NCBI RefSeq assembly: GCF_001580365.1
Contig: NZ_CP014480.1
Location: 3,309,981 to 3,373,980 of the forward strand
Length of the DNA stretch: 64,000 nt
DNA from: Kocuria turfanensis
GTDB taxonomy: Bacteria; Actinomycetota; Actinomycetes; Actinomycetales; Micrococcaceae
Direction: 5' to 3'
Made by a program: the position numbers and the translations under genes. A model generated the notes under the pieces. The model saw only the letters and a program-made list of their open reading frames with translations, was not told the origin of the DNA and did no database searches. This document shows, piece by piece, positions 31,510 to 42,260 of this stretch. Numbering within the stretch: position 1 is the first letter of the stretch; each line of letters begins with the position of its first letter.

Positions 31510-32885
31510 GCTCGCAGGAACCGACACCGCAGCACGAGAGCGCCCCGTGGGACGGCGGCAGCACCGCCACCACCACTGCCGCCACCGGCACCGCCACCGC
31601 GCCGGCCGAGTCCGAGCTGTCCACGGCGGCGGCCAACGAGGTCGTGGGCGTGACCAGCTGGCGCACCCCCGTGGTCCTGGCCCTGCTGAGCGCCGTGGCC
31701 CTCGTCCTGTTCGCGCTCAACGCCCCGGACAACCGGGTCGCCTTCCGCGTCTCCGAGGACGGCGACCTCTTCCGCGTGCCGGACCTGGCGGTCAACGGCG
31801 TGGTGTGGGGCTGGCTCACCGCGGTCGTGCTCCTCGCCCTGACGGCCCTGGCGTTCGTGCGCGCCCGGGCCCGGGCGCAGCTGCCCCGCTGGGCGGTGCT
31901 GGTCTTCGGCTTCTTCTTCGTCAGCGGCTTCCTCGTGTGGGTCGTGGGCAGCTCGCGCACCCCGGACGTGTCCCTGTCGGGCCTGCTCGCCGGGTCCGTG
32001 GCCCTGGCCATCCCGCTGATCTTCGGCTCCCTGGGCGGGCTGCTGTGCGAGCGCTCCGGGGTCGTGAACATCGCGATCGAGGGCCAGCTGCTGTTCGGCG
32101 CCTTCTCCGCGGCCGTGGCCGGGTCCCTGTCCGGCAGCGCCTGGGTGGGGCTGCTGGCCGCCGTGCTCGGCGCGGGCCTGGTCTCCCTGGTGCTCGCCGT
32201 CTTCTCGATCACCTACAAGGTCAACCAGGTGATCGTGGGCGTGGTGCTCAACGTGCTGGTCTCCGGGCTGACCGGCTTCCTCTTCGCCACGGTGCTGGAG
32301 ACCAACGCGAGCGTGTTCAACTCCCCGCCGCGGCTGCCGCGCTTCGCCGTGCCCGTGCTCTCCGAGATCCCCGTGGTCGGCCCCATCCTCTTCGACCAGT
32401 CCGTGATCGGGTACCTGATGTACGTGGCGGTGGCCGTGGTGTGGTTCGCCCTCTACCGCACCCGCTGGGGGCTGCGCACCCGCGCGGTGGGCGAGCACCC
32501 CAAGGCCGCGGACACCCTGGGCGTGAAGGTCAACGCGCTGCGCTTCCGCAACGTGCTGCTCGGCGGCATGGTCGCCGGGGTCGGCGGGGCGTTCTACACC
32601 CTGGTCTCCGTGTCCGCGTTCACCCGGGACATGACCTCCGGGGCCGGGTACATCGCCCTGGCCGCGCTGATCTTCGGCCGGTGGAACCCCATCGGGGCGC
32701 TGCTCGCGTCCCTGCTGTTCGGCTTCGCGTCCAACCTCCAGTCGATCCTGTCCTTCCTGGGCACCCCGGTGCCCAGCCAGTTCCTGGCGATGCTCCCGTA
32801 CGTCGTGACGATCCTGGCGGTGGCCGGGCTCGTCGGCGCCTCCCGCGCCCCCGCGGCCTCGGGCCAGCCCTACACCAAGGAGTGA
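31506..32885 (+). CDS. Nucleoside ABC transporter permease 2
   Basis: 459-aa permease homologous to YufQ/RnsD. A Thr/Ala-rich cytoplasmic N-terminus of about 50 residues precedes helices starting near residue 55. Family motifs are LLCERSGVVNIAIEGQLLFG and GEHPKAADTLGVKVN. Start: ATG at 31506, overlapping the previous stop. It ends 8 bp before the cytidine deaminase start and carries that gene's ribosome site. Confidence 0.93.
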   Translation: MSSQEPTPQHESAPWDGGSTATTTAATGTATAPAESELSTAAANEVVGVTSWRTPVVLALLSAVALVLFALNAPDNRVAFRVSEDGDLFRVPDLAVNGVVWGWLTAVVLLALTALAFVRARARAQLPRWAVLVFGFFFVSGFLVWVVGSSRTPDVSLSGLLAGSVALAIPLIFGSLGGLLCERSGVVNIAIEGQLLFGAFSAAVAGSLSGSAWVGLLAAVLGAGLVSLVLAVFSITYKVNQVIVGVVLNVLVSGLTGFLFATVLETNASVFNSPPRLPRFAVPVLSEIPVVGPILFDQSVIGYLMYVAVAVVWFALYRTRWGLRTRAVGEHPKAADTLGVKVNALRFRNVLLGGMVAGVGGAFYTLVSVSAFTRDMTSGAGYIALAALIFGRWNPIGALLASLLFGFASNLQSILSFLGTPVPSQFLAMLPYVVTILAVAGLVGASRAPAASGQPYTKE

Positions 32886-32893
32886 AGCCCACC

Positions 32894-33331
32894 GTGACCG
32901 AGCACCAGCCCCCGGCGGGGACCACAGCCGCCCCCGACGCCCCGGAGGACACCGTGGACTGGGCGCGGCTGCGCGCGGCCGCCGTCGCCGCCCGCGAGCA
33001 CGCCTACGTGCCGTACTCCCGCTTCCCCGTGGGCGCGGCCGCACTGACCGAGGACGGGCGCGTGGTCTCCGGGTGCAACGTGGAGAACGCCTCCTACGGG
33101 CTGACCCTGTGCGCGGAGTGCTCCCTGGTCTCGGCCCTGCACATGTCCGGCGGCGGCCGGCTCGCCGCCTTCGTCTGCGTGGACGCCCAGGGCGACGTCC
33201 TGATGCCCTGCGGGCGCTGCCGCCAGCTGCTGTACGAGCACCGGGCGCCCGGTCTGCGGCTGCTCACCGTCTCCGGGGTGCGGACCATGGCCGAGGTCCT
33301 GCCCGACGCCTTCGGCCCCGAGCACCTCTGA
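32894..33331 (+). CDS. cdd: Cytidine deaminase
   Basis: Zinc enzyme converting cytidine and deoxycytidine to uridine and deoxyuridine. 145 aa, the tetrameric type. Zinc/catalytic motifs are NVENASYGLTLCAECSLV (C-A-E) and PCGRCRQLLYE; VPYSRFPVGAA is the usual N-terminal signature. GTG start with AAGGAG in the end of the upstream permease. It acts on imported nucleosides. Confidence 0.96.
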   Translation: MTEHQPPAGTTAAPDAPEDTVDWARLRAAAVAAREHAYVPYSRFPVGAAALTEDGRVVSGCNVENASYGLTLCAECSLVSALHMSGGGRLAAFVCVDAQGDVLMPCGRCRQLLYEHRAPGLRLLTVSGVRTMAEVLPDAFGPEHL

Positions 33332-33346
33332 CCGGCCGCGGTCGCC

Positions 33347-33382
33347 TCCGACGAACTCTCCGACGAACTCTCCGACGAGCCC
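33347..33382. repeat. 12-bp tandem repeat between cdd and deoA
   Basis: TCCGACGAACTC occurs twice perfectly (33347-33358 and 33359-33370), then once as TCCGACGAGCCC (33371-33382), in the 101-bp gap before deoA. Function unknown. Confidence 0.8.
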
Positions 33383-33432
33383 TCCGGCGGCCCCGTGCCG
33401 CCGCACCGAACCTCCTGCCGAAAGGACCCCTC

Positions 33433-34740
<1,308 letters not shown>

Positions 34741-34771
34741 GACCGCCGGGAGGGGTCCCCGCGGGCCCGCC

Positions 34772-34777
34772 TATACT
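34772..34777 (+). promoter_or_regulatory. Internal -10 box before the 522-aa unknown protein
   Basis: TATACT lies 31 bp after the deoA stop, giving a possible separate start of transcription for the unknown gene, add and mazG. Confidence 0.45.
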
Positions 34778-34812
34778 GCGGAGAGAACCAGCGCGAAACG
34801 AGAACCGAGGGC

Positions 34813-36381
34813 GTGCGCACACGCTCAGAAGGGTGGGTCCAGTTGGGTCTGCGAGGCATTTTCCGGAAGAACAGCGGTGACGGCACGTCGCAGGAGACGG
34901 CCCCGGAGGGCCGCCCGGCCGCTCCGCCCGCCGGGCAGACCGGTCCCGGCGAGGCCGAGGGACGAGCGGGCGCACCCGTCGCCCCGGGCCGGGAGCACGG
35001 GGCCGGGGAGGCCCGCCCGGTGCCGCCGGAGGGGCCGCTGGCCGTTCTCGTGGAGCGGCTGACGTCCCGCGGGGCCGACCGCGCCGTGCTCACCCTGGTC
35101 CAGCGCGGCAACACCATGACGCACCAGACGGAGCAGTCCGTGGGGGACGTGGCCCCGTCCGTGGAGTCGGGCACCGTGGACCAGGACTCGCCGCTGTTCG
35201 ACCCGGTCGCCGACCTCTACAGCGAGGCCATGTCCTCCCCGCGGGGCGCGTGGCAGAACGCCCGCATCGAGGTGGGCCCGGAGCAGGGCGGGGTCCGTCC
35301 CGTCGTGACCACCTACGGGTTCGCCGACGGGGCCGAGGACGTGCAGACCTGGCGGTCGGGCCGGCCCACCCCGCCGCCCCCGGCGAGCGCCGTGGGGACG
35401 GACGGCGACGAGCGCCCCGGTGACCGGGCCGCCGGCGCCCCGGCGCACGAGCAGCGGCCCGACGAGCGGTGGACCGAGGACTCCGGGGCCCGCTCCGGGA
35501 CCGGCGCCCCGGAGGCCGCGGCGCAGGACGCCGAGGCCCCGGACAGCGGGGCACCGGCCGCCGAGCCCGCTCCCGCGACCGGCGGCACGCCGGTCATCAC
35601 CGAGGTCGACGGACCCACCGGCTCCTCCGCAGCCCCGTCCGGGCCCAGCGCGGCCGGAACCGCACCGGGGACCGCACCCGGGACCGACGACGCCCAGCGC
35701 GTCCCCGACCACGTCGACCACGAGGAGTGGCACGAGGACGTCGAGCCGCCGGCCCCCACCGGCGCCGGCGCCGCCGCTGCCGCCGCGGTCGCGGCCGGCA
35801 CCTCGACCGGCGAGGACCAGGACTCCTCGGCGCCGGAGACCGCCGTCTCCACCGACGTCTCCCCGTCCTACCGCGCCCCGTCCGTGGCCACGGACCGCCC
35901 CTCGCAGGACGCCCTCGCCGAGGGCAACCTCGTGCTCAAGGAGGCCGACGTCCTGCGCCGGCTCGCGGCCGCCCAGCGGCGCCTGTTCGGCCCGGACGGC
36001 ACGGCCATGGACGTCTCCACCGTCCTGGTGCGCATCCGCGCCCTGGGCACCTACTACGACGCCCTCACGCACGTGCGCAAGAACGGCTTCTGGGACCAGC
36101 GCCGCACCTTCGACCTGATCCCCGAGGACCTGCTGCACGTGCAGCAGTTCAAAAACGAGTCCTACGTGGAGGGCACCGGCGCTCCGCTGGCCATGATGTT
36201 CCGCTTCCGCCCGGGCATCCCCCCGGAGGTGTCCTTCGACTACGCCGACGAGGAGGCCTTCGTGCGCTACGAGGAGCGGCTGCCCGCGCAGAACTACCTC
36301 GAGGAGCTGCGCATGTACCCGCGGACCGGGGCGAACATCCCGCAGCACATGAACGAGGCCCTGCAGGACTGGAACTACTGA
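34813..36381 (+). CDS. Unknown protein with long disordered Pro/Ala/Glu-rich linker
   Basis: 522 aa, no named family recognised. An ordered N-terminal segment (about residues 75-180, with SPLFDPVADLYSEAMSSPRG and ARIEVGPEQGGVRPVVTTYG) is followed by about 190 residues of low-complexity Pro/Ala/Glu/Gly sequence. An ordered C-terminal domain (about 370-522) contains LVRIRALGTYYDALTHV and FRPGIPPEVSFDYADEEAF. The two ordered halves together recall the YezG/DUF600-type immunity fold split by a linker; that is a weak inference. Start uncertain: GTG at 34813, or TTG at 34843, which has the better ribosome site and gives MGLRGIFRKN. It lies 4 bp before add. Confidence 0.75.
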   Translation: MRTRSEGWVQLGLRGIFRKNSGDGTSQETAPEGRPAAPPAGQTGPGEAEGRAGAPVAPGREHGAGEARPVPPEGPLAVLVERLTSRGADRAVLTLVQRGNTMTHQTEQSVGDVAPSVESGTVDQDSPLFDPVADLYSEAMSSPRGAWQNARIEVGPEQGGVRPVVTTYGFADGAEDVQTWRSGRPTPPPPASAVGTDGDERPGDRAAGAPAHEQRPDERWTEDSGARSGTGAPEAAAQDAEAPDSGAPAAEPAPATGGTPVITEVDGPTGSSAAPSGPSAAGTAPGTAPGTDDAQRVPDHVDHEEWHEDVEPPAPTGAGAAAAAAVAAGTSTGEDQDSSAPETAVSTDVSPSYRAPSVATDRPSQDALAEGNLVLKEADVLRRLAAAQRRLFGPDGTAMDVSTVLVRIRALGTYYDALTHVRKNGFWDQRRTFDLIPEDLLHVQQFKNESYVEGTGAPLAMMFRFRPGIPPEVSFDYADEEAFVRYEERLPAQNYLEELRMYPRTGANIPQHMNEALQDWNY

Positions 36382-36385
36382 GCCC

Positions 36386-37513
36386 GTGATGCTGACGTCC
36401 GCCGAACGCGGTCCGGCCCGGGTGCCGGACCGCGTGCTCCGTGACCTGCCCAAGGTCTGCCTGCACGACCACCTCGACGGCGCGCTGCGCCCGGCCACGG
36501 TGGTCGAGCTGGCCGCCGCCGCCGGGCACCGCCTGCCGGTCGAGGAGCCCGAGGCCCTCGGCCGGTGGATCCGCGCCAGCGCCGACTCCGGCTCGCTGGT
36601 GCGCTACCTGGAGACGTTCCAGCACACCGTGGCCGTGATGCAGTCCCCCGAGGCGCTCGTGCGCTGCGCCCGGGAGTACGTCGAGGACCTCGTCGCCGAC
36701 GGCGTCGTGCACGCCGAGGTCCGGTGGGCCCCGGAGCAGCACACCGCGGGCGGGCTGTCGATGGCCGAGGCCGTCGAGGCCGTCCGGCTGGGGCTCTCCG
36801 AGGGGGTGCTCGCCGCGGAGGACGCCGGGCACATCGTCTCCGTCACCCAGATCCTGTGCGCCATGCGCCACGCCGAGCGCTCCCTCGAGGTCGCCCGCCT
36901 GGTGGTCGACAACCGGGACCGCGGCGTCGTGGCCTTCGACCTCGCCGGGCCCGAGGACGGCTTCCCGCCGGTGCGCCACCGCGCGGCCCTCGAGCTGCTC
37001 GCGGACGAGCTCATGCCCGTGACCCTGCACGCCGGCGAGGCGGCGGGCATCGGCTCCATCCGGGACGCGCTGGCTACGGGCCGCGCCCTGCGGCTGGGCC
37101 ACGGGGTGCGCATCGCGGAGGACATCGAGATCGAGGAGGAGGACGGCGTCGCCGTCGTCACGCTCGGCCGCACCGCCGAGTGGGTCCGGGACCGGGGCAT
37201 CGCGCTCGAGGTCTGCCCCACGTCCAATCTCCAGACCGGCGCGGTGGCCGCCTTCGGCACCGCCCCCGAACGCCACCCGGTGGACATGCTCTACCGCACG
37301 GGCTTCACCGTGACCATCTCCCCGGACAACCGGCTGATGAGCGGCACGTCGGTCACCGGTGAGCTCGCCTCCCTCGTGACCCACTTCGGCTACGGGCTCG
37401 AGGACCTGGAGCAGCTGCAGCGCAACGCGGCCGCGGCCGCGTTCCTGCCGCTGGAGGACCGCAGCGCACTGGAGGGGATCATCACGGAGGGCTTCGAAGG
37501 GATGCACGGATGA
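36386..37513 (+). CDS. add: Adenosine deaminase
   Basis: Deaminates adenosine and deoxyadenosine to inosine. 375 aa. Metal and catalytic motifs are LHDHLDGALRP (H-x-H), VTLHAGEAAG (His and catalytic Glu), LGHGVRI, and the late VTISPDNRLMSGT. Start either GTG 36386 or the adjacent ATG 36389. Its stop overlaps the mazG ATG. It completes the salvage set with cdd and deoA. Confidence 0.95.
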   Translation: MMLTSAERGPARVPDRVLRDLPKVCLHDHLDGALRPATVVELAAAAGHRLPVEEPEALGRWIRASADSGSLVRYLETFQHTVAVMQSPEALVRCAREYVEDLVADGVVHAEVRWAPEQHTAGGLSMAEAVEAVRLGLSEGVLAAEDAGHIVSVTQILCAMRHAERSLEVARLVVDNRDRGVVAFDLAGPEDGFPPVRHRAALELLADELMPVTLHAGEAAGIGSIRDALATGRALRLGHGVRIAEDIEIEEEDGVAVVTLGRTAEWVRDRGIALEVCPTSNLQTGAVAAFGTAPERHPVDMLYRTGFTVTISPDNRLMSGTSVTGELASLVTHFGYGLEDLEQLQRNAAAAAFLPLEDRSALEGIITEGFEGMHG

Positions 37514-38244
37514 GCCAGGGACACGGAACGGACGACGTCCCCGCAGGACTGGGCGTGCCCGAGCGCACCGCGCAGCGCTTCGCGGAGCTCGTGGCGGTCA
37601 TGGACCGGCTGCGCTCCCCGGGCGGGTGCGCCTGGGACGGCCAGCAGACCCACGAGTCGCTCGTGCGCTATCTCGTGGAGGAGGCCTACGAGGTGGTCGA
37701 GGCCGTCGAGGCCGAGGGCGGCCCGGCCGCCCACGCCTCCCTGCTGGTCGAGGAGCTCGGCGACGTCCTGCTGCAGGTGGTCTTCCACGCGCGCGTCGCC
37801 CAGGAGCGCCCGCGCGCCGAGGGCGGGTTCGACGTCGCCGACGTGCTGGAGGCGATCACCACCAAGCTGGTGCGCCGCCACCCGCACGTCTTCGACCCCG
37901 GGGCGTCCGGGGACGTGGCGGGGGAGCAGACCCTCGACCAGCTGCACTCCCGCTGGGAGGACCTCAAGCAGGCCGAGAAGCCCGAGCGGACCGGGCCCTT
38001 CGACGGCATCCCGCCGCACCTGCCCGCCCTGGCCCTGGCGGAGAAGACCCTCGCCCGGGCCCGCAAGCACGACCTCGAGCCCCCGGCCCCCCACGGGCAG
38101 GAGGCCGCCGGCCCGCACACCGAGGAGGAACTGGGGGAGGCCCTGTTCGCGCTCGTGCGCACCGCCTCCTCCCGCGGACTGGACGCCGAGCGGGCCCTGC
38201 GCGGGGCCGCCCGCGCCTACGCCGCCGCGCGGGACGGCGACTGA
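37510..38244 (+). CDS. mazG: MazG family nucleoside triphosphate pyrophosphohydrolase
   Basis: 244-aa house-cleaning NTPase. The MazG domain has MDRLRSPGGCAWDGQQTHES and the metal-binding E-E-x-x-E ... E-x-x-D pattern in VEEAYEVVEAVE and LVEELGDVLLQVV. Only one full MazG domain is present; the C-terminal part is shortened relative to the two-domain E. coli enzyme. It overlaps add by 4 bp (ATGA). Its role would be hydrolysis of (d)NTPs or aberrant nucleotides. Confidence 0.92.
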   Translation: MSQGHGTDDVPAGLGVPERTAQRFAELVAVMDRLRSPGGCAWDGQQTHESLVRYLVEEAYEVVEAVEAEGGPAAHASLLVEELGDVLLQVVFHARVAQERPRAEGGFDVADVLEAITTKLVRRHPHVFDPGASGDVAGEQTLDQLHSRWEDLKQAEKPERTGPFDGIPPHLPALALAEKTLARARKHDLEPPAPHGQEAAGPHTEEELGEALFALVRTASSRGLDAERALRGAARAYAAARDGD

Positions 38245-39717
<1,473 letters not shown>

Positions 39718-39723
39718 GGCGCC

Positions 39724-39755
39724 GCGGCGGCCGGGCCGGCGGGTCCGGCCGCCGC
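39724..39755 (+). terminator. Terminator after eno
   Basis: 11-bp stem GCGGCGGCCGG/CCGGCCGCCGC with a 10-nt loop, 7 bp after the eno stop. A second compact hairpin (GGCCGTCC/GGACGGCC, 39763-39780) follows before the next promoter. Confidence 0.65.
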
Positions 39756-39793
39756 GAGGGCGGGCCGTCCCCGGACGGCCGCCCCCTGAGCGC

Positions 39794-39799
39794 TAGACT
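39794..39799 (+). promoter_or_regulatory. -10 box for the FtsB/DivIC gene
   Basis: TAGACT lies 35 bp before the ATG at 39835 and would give a short leader with a GAGG ribosome site. Confidence 0.5.
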
Positions 39800-39834
39800 G
39801 GTCCCCGTTCCCGCCCGTTCCCCGTGAGGTCCCC

Positions 39835-40605
39835 ATGCCCGCTCCCCGTCCTCGCACCACCCGCCTGCTCGGCGGCCGGGACGCCGCGCAGGGTGCCGCG
39901 CCGGGGACCCGCGGGCCGGGCGGCGGCTCCAGCGCCGTGGGATCACCCACCCCCGCCCGCACCTTCAGCGGCCGTTTCCTGCTCCTGACGCTGGTGGCCG
40001 TGCTCATCGTCTTCCTGGCGGCCCCGACCACCAAGATCTGGCTCGAGCAGCGCGCCGAGATCGCGGCCCTCGAGCAGTCCATCGCCGACATGGAGGCCGA
40101 GCAGGCGTCCTTGGAGGACCGGGTGGACCAGTGGTCGGACGAGACCTACGTCAAGCAGCAGGCACGGGACCGGCTCCTCTACGTCATGCCGGGGGAGCGG
40201 TCCTACCTCGTGGTGGGCGCCGAGGAGATGGAGGGCGCCGTGGTGGACTCCTCGGCGGCCCAGGTGGAGGCCGAGAAGCCCGCCTGGGTGGACGCCCTCT
40301 GGGACTCCGTGGTCAGCTCCGCCTACGAGGACGCCGCCGCAGCACCGGAGACGCTCGGCACCGAGGACACGAGCGGGACCGACGACCCGGACGGCACCGG
40401 CGCCACCGGCACCACCGACGACACCGGCACCGACGACACCGACAGCACGGACGGCACCGGTGCCGCCGAGGACACCGGCGGGGCCCAGGACGGCGGGACC
40501 CCGGTCCCGGCGGACGGCGCCGCCGAGGGGACCCCCGCCCCGACGGGCGGGACCGACGAGCCGCAGGACGCGGCGACGGACAGCCGCGGCACGGCCGCGG
40601 AGTGA
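39835..40605 (+). CDS. Septum formation initiator family protein (FtsB/DivIC)
   Basis: 256-aa bitopic cell-division protein. A basic/Gly-rich cytoplasmic N-terminus is followed by one TM helix (about residues 46-62, LLLTLVAVLIVFLAAP) and a coiled coil at about 70-100 (AALEQSIADMEAEQASLEDR). DDRVDQWSDE-like and QQARDRLLYVMPGE regions typify DivIC of actinobacteria, where FtsB/DivIC joins FtsL and FtsQ at the septum. The last 100 residues are a Thr/Asp/Gly low-complexity tail, longer than usual. It starts a run with the DUF501, ppx and subtilase genes. Confidence 0.9.
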   Translation: MPAPRPRTTRLLGGRDAAQGAAPGTRGPGGGSSAVGSPTPARTFSGRFLLLTLVAVLIVFLAAPTTKIWLEQRAEIAALEQSIADMEAEQASLEDRVDQWSDETYVKQQARDRLLYVMPGERSYLVVGAEEMEGAVVDSSAAQVEAEKPAWVDALWDSVVSSAYEDAAAAPETLGTEDTSGTDDPDGTGATGTTDDTGTDDTDSTDGTGAAEDTGGAQDGGTPVPADGAAEGTPAPTGGTDEPQDAATDSRGTAAE

Positions 40606-40613
40606 GGAACGGC

Positions 40614-41222
40614 GTGAACTTCCAGCACGGACACGAACCCGGCGAGGCGGCGGGCGGACCACGCGCCCCGCGGGGGCTCGGGGTGACGGCCGAGACGGTC
40701 GCGCCCACGGCCCTGGACCTGCAGGTCCTGTCCCGCCAGCTCGGGCGCCCGGTCCGCGACGTCGTCGAGATCCCGGCGCGCTGCACCTGCGGGAACCCGC
40801 TCGTGGCGGCCACCGCGCCCCGGCTGGCCAACGGGACGCCGTTCCCCACCGTGTTCTACCTGGCCCACCCGGTGATCACGGCCGCGGTGTCCCGGCTCGA
40901 GGCCGGCGGGCTGATGTACGAGATGTCCGACCGGATCGTGCAGGACGAGGAGCTCGCCGCGGCCCACCGCGCCGCGCACGAGGACTACCTCGCCGAGCGG
41001 GCCCGGATCGGGGCTCGGGCGGGCACCGGGCCCGTCCCGGAGATCGAGGGCATCTCCGCCGGGGGCATGCCCGTGCGGGTCAAGTGCCTGCACGTGCTCG
41101 CCGGCCACGCCCTCGCGGCGGGCCGCGGCGTGAACGTGCTCGGCGACGAGACCCTGGAGGCGATCGCCGAGTGGTGGACCCCCGGGACGTGCCACTGCGA
41201 CCCGGCCTGGCGCGAGGCCTGA
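40614..41222 (+). CDS. DUF501 domain-containing protein
   Basis: 202 aa, function unknown. DUF501 proteins are conserved in actinobacteria and usually lie between divIC and ppx, as here. Core motifs are LSRQLGRPVRDVVEIPARC, FPTVFYLAHPVI, VKCLHVLAGHALA and a C-terminal WWTPGTCHCD. Conserved Cys/His residues (CTCG, CLH, CHC) suggest metal binding. GTG start with GAGGAA, 8 bp after the divIC stop. Confidence 0.88.
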   Translation: MNFQHGHEPGEAAGGPRAPRGLGVTAETVAPTALDLQVLSRQLGRPVRDVVEIPARCTCGNPLVAATAPRLANGTPFPTVFYLAHPVITAAVSRLEAGGLMYEMSDRIVQDEELAAAHRAAHEDYLAERARIGARAGTGPVPEIEGISAGGMPVRVKCLHVLAGHALAAGRGVNVLGDETLEAIAEWWTPGTCHCDPAWREA

Positions 41223-41286
41223 GCCCCCTTCCGGTCCGCTCCCGCGGCCCGGCCTTCCCCCGCCCCCACCACCTCGAGGACGACCC

Positions 41287-42237
41287 ATGCGCGTATGCGC
41301 CATCGACTGCGGCACCAACTCCATCCGCCTGCTCATCGCCGACACCCGGGAGGAGGGCGGCCGCACGGTCCTCGACGACCTGGTGCGGGAGATGCGCGTG
41401 GTCCGGCTGGGCCAGGGCGTGGACGCCACCGGCTGGCTGGCGGAGGCGGCCCTGGAGCGCACCTTCGCGGCCGCCGACGAGTACGCCCGGCTCCTGGCGG
41501 AGCACGGCGTCGAGCAGCTGCGGTTCGTCGCCACGAGCGCCACCCGCGACGCCGGCAACCGGGACGTCTTCCTCGCGGGGATCCGCGAGCGGCTCGGCGT
41601 GAGCCCCGAGGTGATCACCGGGGACGAGGAGGCGGAGCTGTCGTTCCTCGGCGCGTCCGCGGCCGTGCCCGGCACCGACCCGGAGGACCGGGTGCTCGTG
41701 GTGGACCTGGGCGGAGGGTCCACCGAGTTCGTGCTCGGCAACTCCCGGGGCGTGCGTGCCGAGCGCAGCGTGGACATCGGCTGCGTCCGGCTCACCGAGC
41801 GGCACCTCGGCTCCAACCCGCCCACCCCGGAGCAGCAGGCGGCCGTCCTGCGCGACGTCGACCACGCGGTGGACGTGGTGCAGCAGAGCGTGCCCCTGGC
41901 CGAGGCCACCCACCTCGTGGGGGTGGCCGGCACGATCACCACCGTCACCGCGCACGCGCTCGGGCTGCCCGGCTACGACCCCGAGGCGATCGACGGGACC
42001 GAGCTCCCGGCCGAGCGGATCGACCGGGCGTGCCGGGAACTCACGGCCATGACCCGCCAGGAGCGGGCCGCGCTGCCCTACATGCACGAGGGCCGGGTCG
42101 ACGTCATCGGCGGCGGAGCCCTCGTGTGGCGGCGGATCGTGGAGCGGGTCGGCGCCGCCACCGGCGGCCGGGTGTGCACGGCGATCGCCAGCGAGCACGA
42201 TATTTTGGACGGGATCGCCCTGTCCCAGCTCGGCTGA
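41287..42237 (+). CDS. ppx: Exopolyphosphatase (Ppx/GppA family)
   Basis: 316 aa, the short actinobacterial PPX1/PPX2-like form with only the ASKHA ATPase-like core. Signatures are the phosphate-1 loop IDCGTNSIRLLIAD, TSATRDAGN, the phosphate-2 loop VVDLGGGSTEF, and GVAGTITTVTA. Substrates are polyphosphate or (p)ppGpp. ATG start with GAGGA. It is downstream of DUF501, a conserved linkage. Confidence 0.93.
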   Translation: MRVCAIDCGTNSIRLLIADTREEGGRTVLDDLVREMRVVRLGQGVDATGWLAEAALERTFAAADEYARLLAEHGVEQLRFVATSATRDAGNRDVFLAGIRERLGVSPEVITGDEEAELSFLGASAAVPGTDPEDRVLVVDLGGGSTEFVLGNSRGVRAERSVDIGCVRLTERHLGSNPPTPEQQAAVLRDVDHAVDVVQQSVPLAEATHLVGVAGTITTVTAHALGLPGYDPEAIDGTELPAERIDRACRELTAMTRQERAALPYMHEGRVDVIGGGALVWRRIVERVGAATGGRVCTAIASEHDILDGIALSQLG

Positions 42238-42260
42238 CCGGCCCCGACCCGGAAGGACCC

